Shown: positions 34,787 to 41,574 of the stretch, in pieces | Layout of the letters: the number at the start of each line of letters is the position of its first letter | How positions within the stretch are numbered: position 1 is the stretch's first letter | Assembly: GCA_041917975.1 (NCBI GenBank) | Contig: JAYRWN010000091.1 | Span: 1-41,574 of the forward strand | Length of the DNA stretch: 41,574 nt | Reading direction: 5' to 3' | DNA from: JAYRWN01 sp041917975 | GTDB lineage: Bacteria > Bacteroidota > Bacteroidia > Chitinophagales > Saprospiraceae | The notes under the pieces: generated by a model | Told to the model about the DNA's origin: nothing | Databases searched by the model: none | What the model saw: the letters and a program-made list of their open reading frames with translations, nothing else | Position numbers and translations under genes: made by a program

Positions 34787-35096
34787 ATGTCTGCAAACAA
34801 GAATTTCAGAAGTATTCTAAACATTTTTTTGGTTCTTACATGTATCTTATTTGCGCAACAAAATATAGCGCAGAAGGTGGTTACATTTTTGGCAAAATAG
34901 AATAGGTAAATGGATATGAAAAGGATATTTCCGGTGAAAATATTGACTACAATTCTATTTATCCCGATTATGTTTCAATGGCTTTATTAACCCGCTGGAG
35001 CGATGGGAAATAAGTGATTGAATGGGAAACAGCACCTGTTCCAAAAACTGTAAAAGGGGATTATGTATATTTCAGTGGGGTGGCTGCACATTCATC
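34787..35096 (+). pseudogene. Broken 5' end of a second GH38-like gene
   Basis: An ATG at 34787 starts a signal peptide (FRSILNIFLVLTCILFAQ) unlike that of the 14888 gene. From 34884 to 35096 the DNA matches 14959-15171 of that gene without gaps, with about 15 differences in 213 bases by eye (~93%). Several differences create stops (Trp to TAG, Lys to TAA), and the reading frame is shifted by about one base before the match. The copy ends abruptly at 35096, where a different gene fragment begins. Confidence 0.82.
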
Positions 35097-35411
35097 TGCC
35101 ACACGACTGGGCAATTACCGGTCCTTTCAGAATTGAACTGGAGGTCTAGAGGTAAGTTGGCCTGGAAAGGAATTGGTTGGTTCAGAAAAACCTTTTTCCG
35201 TTCCGGCAACAGATGCAGGCAAACAAATTTTTATTCGCTTTGATGGAGCAATGGCCCAATTACGTGTGTCTTGATAATGAAACTGGGATTCTGGTTGGTA
35301 TCTCGGAGCTTATATTTCCCGACATATGTGGTTAACGAAAACAAATGCAGTGCATGTTAATCATTGGGGAACCTATATCACAACCCCAAAATTATTTGGA
35401 GAAACTATTTC
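35096..35411 (+). pseudogene. Fragment of a GH2 beta-galactosidase-like gene
   Basis: Directly after the GH38 piece the DNA reads LPHDWAITGPFRIELEV, a stop, then GKLAWKGIGWFRKTF, a one-base shift, VPATDAGKQIFIRFDGAMAQ, a stop, and finally LGAYISRHMWLTKTNAVHVN then HWGTYITTPK. These are consecutive parts of the GH2 sugar-binding domain, with the stretch between the strand after FDGAM and the SGAGIYRHVWL region deleted. It has no start and no catalytic domain. It ends within a few bases of the stop codon of the convergent oxidoreductase gene. Confidence 0.8.
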
Positions 35412-35415
35412 ATTG

Positions 35416-36816
35416 TTATTTAATTTCTAACATTTTCTCCGGGTCCCAACGTACGATCCGACGTTCAAAGTGACTGAGATTGCAAGCTAAAGCAGGTCCG
35501 GCTGCCCGCAGGCCAAATGTAGCATCTTCGATGGTATTTCTTCCGGTGCGCATGGCATCAAAAAAATCCATAAAGTGATCATAATGGTCATCATACCATT
35601 CCGGTGCTTCGTAACGGTATTCTTTGAATTGGGTCGGTTTTTGGTCCTCTGGTTTTGGATAAGTTTTTTCGTACCACTTTTTATATTCAGCCTGTTGAGA
35701 GGAAGAAAAGGTGTCAAAACTGTCCCAATTACCGTAACCGGGTGCTTTTGCTAAGCGATTTCTTTTTACCGTAAATCCATTATATCCGAATTGAATTTCA
35801 CCCTCTGAACCCACCATGCGGTTAATCCAACTTCCGCCGGAGCCATCTACAAAATTGACCCGTAGGGTACATTGAAAAGCCGGGTGCGCCGATGATTGAG
35901 GATATTCCATGATGCCCATCATCACGTCCGGTACATCTCGTCCATCCTTCCAATAGGTTAACATACCGCTGCCATAAATGCGCTCAGGGCCATGTGAATC
36001 CAGGGTCACATGCAATGCAGATAATAAATGGATGAATAAATCGCCTGCGACACCGGTACCATAATCCTGATAATTGCGCCAACGGAAAAACCGGGTTGCG
36101 TCAAAGGGTCGTTTCGGAGCATCGCCTAAAAATTTTTCCCAATCCACGGTAGCTGCTGAAGCATCAGTAGGTATCGAATATTGCCAGGCTCCATTAGCAG
36201 AAAAACGATCATTGGCCGTTTCGACCATATTAAGTTGTCCAATGTCCCCGGCTTTAATCATTTGCCGGGCTACCTTGCGGACCACACTGCTCACACCTTG
36301 GCTGCCGACCTGAAAGGCTTTTCCACTCTTTTGTTGAGCCTGGATAACGGCATGTCCCTCTTCGATACGATGCACCATCGGTTTTTCACAATACACAGCT
36401 TTACCCGCATTGAGGGCATCTTTACTGATATGATCATGCCAATGGTCCGAGGTCGCTACAATCACAGCATCGATGTCTTTTCTACTTAATACAGATTTAT
36501 AGTCTTTTGTCGTAAAGATGTGGTTGCCCCAAATTTCTTTGGCGCGTTCCAACCTACCGCTATATAAGTCACAAACAGCGACCAATTGAACGCCGGGGAT
36601 TTCCAAAGCTTTATGGGTATCTGCATTACCTTGTATGCCGCAACCGATCAGGGCAAGGTTAATGCGGTCATTGGTACTAAATCTTTGGTCCGGCTGAATT
36701 ACCCTGGTTTCTATTTGTTCTTCCAAAAGGTTTTTCGCAAAGGGTAAAGTACTTAATACGGCACTGCTTTTTGCTATATTTTGTAAAAAGGACCGCCTGG
36801 AAGATGATTTTTTCAT
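35416..36816 (-). CDS. Exported Gfo/Idh/MocA family oxidoreductase
   Basis: This 466-residue enzyme has a Tat-like leader (SSRRSFLQNIAKSSAVLST, residues 5-23). The Rossmann domain has GCGIQG (58-63) and the EKP motif E144-K145-P146 in the form CEKPMVH. A substrate domain follows, with FRWRNYQDYGTGVAGDLFIHLLS and SWINRMVGSEG. It belongs to the same broad group as the 326-1702 gene, but they differ over most of their length. The 3' 126 bases are echoed at 14286-14408. It stands alone, 66 bases downstream of the serine hydrolase stop on the same strand. The substrate is unknown. Confidence 0.9.
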   Translation of the reverse strand: MKKSSSRRSFLQNIAKSSAVLSTLPFAKNLLEEQIETRVIQPDQRFSTNDRINLALIGCGIQGNADTHKALEIPGVQLVAVCDLYSGRLERAKEIWGNHIFTTKDYKSVLSRKDIDAVIVATSDHWHDHISKDALNAGKAVYCEKPMVHRIEEGHAVIQAQQKSGKAFQVGSQGVSSVVRKVARQMIKAGDIGQLNMVETANDRFSANGAWQYSIPTDASAATVDWEKFLGDAPKRPFDATRFFRWRNYQDYGTGVAGDLFIHLLSALHVTLDSHGPERIYGSGMLTYWKDGRDVPDVMMGIMEYPQSSAHPAFQCTLRVNFVDGSGGSWINRMVGSEGEIQFGYNGFTVKRNRLAKAPGYGNWDSFDTFSSSQQAEYKKWYEKTYPKPEDQKPTQFKEYRYEAPEWYDDHYDHFMDFFDAMRTGRNTIEDATFGLRAAGPALACNLSHFERRIVRWDPEKMLEIK

Positions 36817-36882
36817 AACTAAAACTTTAAGTTTGAAGGTATGAAAAAAACCAGTGATTCTAAGATTTATGGTGCTGAGAAT

Positions 36883-38037
36883 TTACAGGGCAGAAATTTT
36901 AGTCCGGATCCGTACGGCCAGGGTTTGAAGCAGTTGCCAAGGCGTAACCCGCATGGTACTAAAATCACTGCTATTATAAAGTACTGCAATACTTAAATCC
37001 AGGTCGGGGAGGTAATACATTTCAGCCAAATAACCGGGAAAAAATCCACCATGCCCCACCATGCGGCCAGCTGCACTTTGACGAAGCATAACTCCATAAC
37101 CATATTCCAGGTTTTCATTACCCAACTTGGCAGGCACTGTGACGTATAATAAAGAATCGGCATTTTCGGTAAAAAACTGATGAGAGTAAATAATTTTTGC
37201 CCATTTTGCCAGGTCAGCAGCTGTGGTAAACAAGCCTCCGCCAGTCCATTCTACCTGAGGATTGACCTGCAATTCTCGTTTCTTCACTATTTCATCCGGC
37301 ACCCCGAATAAATTGCTACGCCCTGCGTAACCCGGGCTTAATCTCTTAATTTTAGCATGTACAGCTGGTCCGGTATTCTTTAATTTTAATGGCCTGGAAA
37401 TCCAATGTTTTAACAAGTCGTAATACGTTTTACCCGTTATCTCTTCAATGATCAGCCCCAGTAAAATATAATTGGTGTCGGAGTAGTCCCATGCTGTACC
37501 GGCTTTAAAAGGAGCGGGTTGGTCCAGAATGTATTGCAAGCGATCAATGACGGTCCATTGTTTGTCAGGCATTTTTACCCAATCCCGAATAAATTGTTCT
37601 TTAAATTCATACCTCACTAAACCACTGGTGTGATTAAACAACATCTTTACGGTAATATCATAAGCATTCGGCAGGCGATGAAACCAATCGATATGTTCAA
37701 GATAAGTGGAAATTTTAGCTTCCGGATCGAGTATGCCTGATTCAATTAATTTTAAAGCAACCGCAGAAACAAACGTTTTACCAGTGCTGCCACCCAGGAA
37801 TCGGCAGTTTGTGCGCATCGGTTGCTGTTTTTGCCGATGTTGATATCCCGCCACCATTTTATAAGCTTTGTTATTGGGCATAATTATGCTAACACTTATG
37901 CCAGGTACCCTTGAAAACTTATATAGGGAATCCAGAACAGGTTGAAGCATTTTTTTTACTTTCATATTCTGACCATGCCCTATTTCCGGGCCCCAAATAA
38001 GAACCAGAACCAACAGACTTTTAATAAGGGTCCACAT
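36883..38037 (-). CDS. Class C beta-lactamase-like serine hydrolase
   Basis: The 384-residue protein has a short Sec signal (residues 4-22). The serine-hydrolase motifs are S84-T-G-K87 (SxxK), Y185-S-D187 in the YxN position, and H329-G-G331 replacing KTG. This HGG form is typical of esterase, D-peptidase and peptidoglycan-related members more than of true AmpC resistance enzymes, so I infer a periplasmic peptidase or esterase. Its start overlaps the end of priA by 17 bases, suggesting translational coupling and one transcript. Confidence 0.87.
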   Translation of the reverse strand: MWTLIKSLLVLVLIWGPEIGHGQNMKVKKMLQPVLDSLYKFSRVPGISVSIIMPNNKAYKMVAGYQHRQKQQPMRTNCRFLGGSTGKTFVSAVALKLIESGILDPEAKISTYLEHIDWFHRLPNAYDITVKMLFNHTSGLVRYEFKEQFIRDWVKMPDKQWTVIDRLQYILDQPAPFKAGTAWDYSDTNYILLGLIIEEITGKTYYDLLKHWISRPLKLKNTGPAVHAKIKRLSPGYAGRSNLFGVPDEIVKKRELQVNPQVEWTGGGLFTTAADLAKWAKIIYSHQFFTENADSLLYVTVPAKLGNENLEYGYGVMLRQSAAGRMVGHGGFFPGYLAEMYYLPDLDLSIAVLYNSSDFSTMRVTPWQLLQTLAVRIRTKISAL

Positions 38038-40492
38038 CGATATTTACTCTTAATGTACTTAATCCATCTTGTTGGCGCAATTCATCGGCCTGGTGCTGAA
38101 TCTGTTTTTTGACTTCATTGATCTTCGTTCCTTTTTTCTCAAAAATGATCAGAATTTGTCTAAGAAAAAGCCCTCTGATTTTACCTACACTTGGCTCAGT
38201 AGGTCCTTTAAGATTATTATGACCTACAAGTTTTACCATCCCTCGGGCCATTGAATTGGCCGCCTGGATCACCAGATCCAATTTTTTATGTTTCAGCAAC
38301 ACGCCAATCATGCGTGTGTAAGGCGGATATCTATACCTTCGCCGTTCCGCCATTTCGGAGGCATAAAATGAATGGAAATGTTGTTTGATTACATCTTGCA
38401 ATACCGGATGATCATGCTTAATAGCTTGAAGGATAACCAATCCGGGATATTCTCGTCTTCCGGCGCGGCCACTGACCTGAGTTATTAATTGGTAAGCCCT
38501 TTCGTTAGCCCTAAAATCCGGAAAACTAAATAATTGATCCACCAACAATATGCCTACCAAAGAGACTCTTTCGAAATCAAGACCTTTAGTCACCATTTGT
38601 GTACCGATTAAAATATCTACACGATGGCCGGCGAATTCTTCCAGAATGTCCTCCTGAGCCCGCACAGTATGGGCCGTATCTAAATCCATGCGCCGAATTC
38701 GCGCTTGCGGAAATAATTCTTTTAAATCCAGTTCAATTTTTTCAGTTCCAAACCCTTTTAAATCAAGCTCGGTACTACCACAATCGGGGCATTTTTTAAA
38801 TAAATCCGTATGATAACCACAATAGTGACATATCAATTTGTGCCTAAAACGGTGATACGTCGTACTTACATCACAGTGAACGCATTGGGCGTGCCAACCA
38901 CATTGTTTACACCATTGGTAGGGAGCAAATCCTCTTCGATTTTGGAATAAGATAACCTGGTGTTTCTGGGCTAAAGCACTTGAGATGGATTGAAATAATT
39001 CCGGGGACAACTCTTTGCGCAATTGTTTTTTCTTCCGATACTCGTTCAAACCGATTATTTTGACCTCCGGCAAATTGGAAGCGCCTATTCTTTGCATTAA
39101 TTCAACCCGTTGATATTTCTCTTGTTGCGTGTTATAGAAAGATTCAAATGAAGGTGTTGCACTACCCAAAATTATTTTGGCTTGGTACATTTTAGCTAAT
39201 ACAATCGCTGCGTCCCGGGCGTGATACCTTGGCGCAGGGTCATCCTGTTTATATGATGGGTCATGTTCTTCATCAACTATGATTAAACCCAGGGCAGAAA
39301 ATGGTAAAAATAATGCTGATCGCGGACCGATAACCATAGGGAAACCGGCATGCACATTGTGCCAAATCTCGACCCGCTCTTGGTCATTTAACTTGGAGTG
39401 GAACACCAAAGCATCCTTTGGAAAATGATTGATGATGCGGGAAATCATGTGATTCGTCAGTGCTATTTCAGGTAATAAATAGAGCACTTGTTTCCCCTGG
39501 GCGATGATTTCTTTGGCTAATTCCAAATAGACGCGTGTTTTACCACTACCGGTAATCCCAAATAATAATACCGGATGCTTAGCCTGGCTTATGACTTGTA
39601 CGGCCTCTGCTTGTTGGGACAACAAAGCCGGTAATGGTTGCGCTTCCTCCTTCCCTGTTACAATCCGACTAATAGTGATAGTGTCCTGATTAAGAATGCC
39701 CTTTTTAACCAAGGCTTTCAAAACAGCCGTGTCAATACCAAGACTGGTTAAAGAACTTTTTATTACCTGCTCTGTTTCCCGGGCCAACTGAAAAAAAGTC
39801 AGGAGAGCTTCAGTTTGTTTGGGTGCTTTGGAGGTTAATTCAAATGCCAGGTCTTCCTGGCCGGCTAAGGATGGATTTAAGGTAAATAGCTCATCTTTTT
39901 TAGGGCGGTATTTTTCCTTTATTTCTTCCTGAATTTCAATAATCTGTCTTTGTAGCAGGCGGTGGATAGTTGGATAAATGGTTTTTCGTTGGAGGATGTC
40001 TTGAATGTCCTGCAATCGCAGCCGTTTTTGAATAGTTAACGCTTCAACAATTAAATATTCTTCATCATTCAATTGTGCCGGGCTTTCTTCAGCCTCCGGC
40101 ATCAGGGAAATAAATGTTTCACTGGTCAATTTGAGATTGGAAGGAAGAGCTGCCTGCATGACTTCACCTAGTGTGCAGGCATAATAATCGGCGATCCATG
40201 ACCAAAAATCAAGGTGTATTTGATTAACCACCGGTGTATCATCCATAATGGCTAATAAAGGCTTGGGTTTGTAAGGGACGTCTTCTTCAGGACCTATGGA
40301 CACTACCAGGCCTGTATATCGGCGTGTTCTGCCAAACTGAACTTCTACCCGTTTACCAATCATCACGGATGTTCTGAATTCCGGAGGAACCCAATAAGAA
40401 TATGGTTTGGGCAGGACCAAAGGTAAAATAACCTGCGCATACCAGTTATCGGTTATGGGAGATGTAAAATCTGATGTTTCCGGATAGTTCAT
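38021..40492 (-). CDS. priA: Primosomal protein N' (replication restart helicase PriA)
   Basis: The 823-residue protein has the full PriA layout: an N-terminal 3'-DNA-binding domain (YSYWVPPEF, GKRVEVQFGRTRRYTG), a winged-helix region, then SF2 helicase motifs Walker A GITGSGKT (312-319) and DEEH (407-410). The zinc-binding insert has eight cysteines (C528, C531, C537, C540, C555, C558, C568, C571). VTKGLDFERVSLVGIL and SGRAGR close the second helicase lobe. It restarts stalled replication forks. This is the clearest core gene in the window and shows that the flank is ordinary chromosome. Confidence 0.97.
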   Translation of the reverse strand: MNYPETSDFTSPITDNWYAQVILPLVLPKPYSYWVPPEFRTSVMIGKRVEVQFGRTRRYTGLVVSIGPEEDVPYKPKPLLAIMDDTPVVNQIHLDFWSWIADYYACTLGEVMQAALPSNLKLTSETFISLMPEAEESPAQLNDEEYLIVEALTIQKRLRLQDIQDILQRKTIYPTIHRLLQRQIIEIQEEIKEKYRPKKDELFTLNPSLAGQEDLAFELTSKAPKQTEALLTFFQLARETEQVIKSSLTSLGIDTAVLKALVKKGILNQDTITISRIVTGKEEAQPLPALLSQQAEAVQVISQAKHPVLLFGITGSGKTRVYLELAKEIIAQGKQVLYLLPEIALTNHMISRIINHFPKDALVFHSKLNDQERVEIWHNVHAGFPMVIGPRSALFLPFSALGLIIVDEEHDPSYKQDDPAPRYHARDAAIVLAKMYQAKIILGSATPSFESFYNTQQEKYQRVELMQRIGASNLPEVKIIGLNEYRKKKQLRKELSPELFQSISSALAQKHQVILFQNRRGFAPYQWCKQCGWHAQCVHCDVSTTYHRFRHKLICHYCGYHTDLFKKCPDCGSTELDLKGFGTEKIELDLKELFPQARIRRMDLDTAHTVRAQEDILEEFAGHRVDILIGTQMVTKGLDFERVSLVGILLVDQLFSFPDFRANERAYQLITQVSGRAGRREYPGLVILQAIKHDHPVLQDVIKQHFHSFYASEMAERRRYRYPPYTRMIGVLLKHKKLDLVIQAANSMARGMVKLVGHNNLKGPTEPSVGKIRGLFLRQILIIFEKKGTKINEVKKQIQHQADELRQQDGLSTLRVNIDVDPY

Positions 40493-40597
40493 GTGCTGTA
40501 AAAATGTAAAATATTAACGACATTGATGGCCGGATTGGCTCTGCAAGAAAAAAATCGTTTCGGCAGACCATAGCTTAAATATTGAAGACTACTAATT

Positions 40598-41574
40598 ATG
40601 AAAATTTGGACTTATCCCGTTCTGTTTTTGACAATTCTGTGGACTTGCCAAAATAGTGAAGATCATAGCCCTGACAAAATTATTTTTAATGTCAAGGTGT
40701 GGTCCGAAAGGATTATCCCTGGTGATGCGGTGAGTATTCAGGCGGATACTATTGTCCGGGTAGGTAGGTGGGACGACATGAAAACATTAGCCGGAGCCAC
40801 TACCGAACTCATTGACGGTCAGGGAGGACTATTGATTCCAGGGTTTATCGATAGCCATGTTCATCTGCGGGATGGTGCTCAAAGCCTCATTTCAGTTCAG
40901 CTTCGGGACGCTTCCACTCCGGCAGAGTTCATCCGAAAGTTGGGTGAATTTGCCAAAGGCAGAGACAGCAGCTTGTGGATCTTGGGAGGCGTGTGGAATC
41001 ATGAACTTTGGGGTGGTGAACTACCCAGCCGGCATTGGATTGATTCTGTTACCGGCATGATTCCGGTCTTTGTAAATCGTTTAGATGGGCATATGGCTTT
41101 GGCCAATTCGGCTGCTATAAAATTGGCCGGTCTGGCTTTAGATGATCTTCATTTATTTGTAGAAGGTGGAGATATTATCCGGGACATGAATGGGTTGATG
41201 ACCGGAATATTTAAAGATAATGCAATGGATCTAATCTACCGGAGTATTCCAGCCCTTCCTGCATCGATGGAAGACCTTGGTCTCGATTCAGCGCAAAATT
41301 ATCTTTTACGACATGGTGTGACCAGTGTTCATCACATGGGTACTTGGCATGACGTGCTATGGCTTGAAAAAGCCAAAAGGGAAGGACGATTAGACCTGCG
41401 TATTTATGCCTGTACACCCTTGGCGGAATGGGGCCAATTGGCTAAACGACTTGCTGTAGAAGGCCAGGGAGACGCCTGGCTGAAAGTCGGGGGACTCAAA
41501 GGATTTATGGATGGTTCATTAGGTTCCCACACAGCGTCTTTTTTTGAAGACTATATCGATAAAAAAAGAGATAA
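40598..41574 (+). CDS. YtcJ-like amidohydrolase lipoprotein (partial, runs off the window)
   Basis: From ATG 40598 the frame stays open for 325 codons to the window end. The N-terminus (YPVLFLTILWTCQNSE) carries a lipobox-like Cys at residue 17. The amidohydrolase family 3 features follow: IIFNVKVWSERIIPGDAVSI, LLIPGFIDSHVHLRDG with the metal-binding HxH, WILGGVWNHELWGG, NRLDGHMALANSAA, and LKGFMDGSLGSHTASFF near the edge. The C-terminal metal Asp region lies outside. Members hydrolyse N-formyl or exocyclic amide substrates, so the role is open. It diverges from priA across a 105-bp spacer that must hold both promoters. Confidence 0.88.
   Translation, partial: MKIWTYPVLFLTILWTCQNSEDHSPDKIIFNVKVWSERIIPGDAVSIQADTIVRVGRWDDMKTLAGATTELIDGQGGLLIPGFIDSHVHLRDGAQSLISVQLRDASTPAEFIRKLGEFAKGRDSSLWILGGVWNHELWGGELPSRHWIDSVTGMIPVFVNRLDGHMALANSAAIKLAGLALDDLHLFVEGGDIIRDMNGLMTGIFKDNAMDLIYRSIPALPASMEDLGLDSAQNYLLRHGVTSVHHMGTWHDVLWLEKAKREGRLDLRIYACTPLAEWGQLAKRLAVEGQGDAWLKVGGLKGFMDGSLGSHTASFFEDYIDKKRD

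Noticed and set aside
36883..38037. True AmpC antibiotic-resistance beta-lactamase
   Set aside because: The third motif is HGG rather than KTG and the gene overlaps priA, which fits a housekeeping peptidase or esterase better.
1..41574. CRISPR array, prophage, insertion sequence or integrase
   Set aside because: I saw no regularly spaced repeats, no transposase or integrase motifs and no phage structural genes on either strand.

Overview
The window looks like a chromosome segment from a Bacteroidota bacterium, perhaps Saprospiria- or Chitinophagia-like. The grounds are AT-rich spacers, many exported enzymes with Tat-like RR-x-F-L leaders, SPII lipoproteins, a Bacteroidota-type PriA, GH97 and GH38 enzymes, and DUF1592/DUF1552 gene pairs. 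No rRNA gene or complete tRNA is present, so the placement rests on gene content and style alone.

Bases 1-326 hold a 5'-truncated tRNA-like sequence followed by a broken GIY-YIG nuclease gene. Bases 326-4351 hold an exported Gfo/Idh/MocA oxidoreductase and a GH5 glycosidase on the minus strand, with a second GH5 diverging on the plus strand. Bases 4467-9784 form a four-gene plus-strand operon: a small lipoprotein, a DUF1587/1595/1592/1588/1585 haem protein, a DUF1552 protein, and a membrane DUF2231-cytochrome-LRR fusion. Bases 9846-14078 are minus-strand: an exported enolase-superfamily dehydratase, an exported RraA-like protein, and a SulP anion transporter.

Bases ~14.4-35.4 kb form an accessory block in which all recognisable genes are on the plus strand. 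Intact genes are a GH38 mannosidase-like enzyme, an 821-residue exported protein of unknown family, an APH-fold kinase, a divergent enolase paralogue, a sugar-porter MFS protein, an SDR dehydrogenase, a galactonate-dehydratase-like enzyme, an SMP-30 lactonase and a GH97 enzyme. Between them lie clear gene remnants: a truncated GH38/DUF5054-like N-terminus, an SDR C-terminus, a frameshifted FAH-family hydrolase, a clan GH-D alpha-galactosidase with two single-base frameshifts, and a sugar isomerase/epimerase piece. Scraps of oxidoreductase, mannose-6-phosphate-isomerase-like, sugar-porter, GH38 and GH2 genes sit at the two edges. Both edges carry the 3' end of a Gfo/Idh/MocA gene in the same orientation (about 81% identical over ~126 bp by eye), and the GH38 start is repeated at the right edge (about 93% over 213 bp).

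The surviving genes suggest that exported glycosidases release hexoses, the MFS porter imports them, and SDR, lactonase and dehydratase oxidise them without phosphorylation to a 2-keto-3-deoxy acid. The FAH hydrolase and a second SDR that could complete a diketo-hydrolase route are broken. The kinase plus enolase paralogue form an unexplained pair in the middle of this block. No SusC/SusD pair is present. The right flank (35.4-41.6 kb) returns to a minus-strand Gfo/Idh/MocA gene, a class C beta-lactamase-like serine hydrolase overlapping priA, and the start of a YtcJ-like amidohydrolase on the plus strand.
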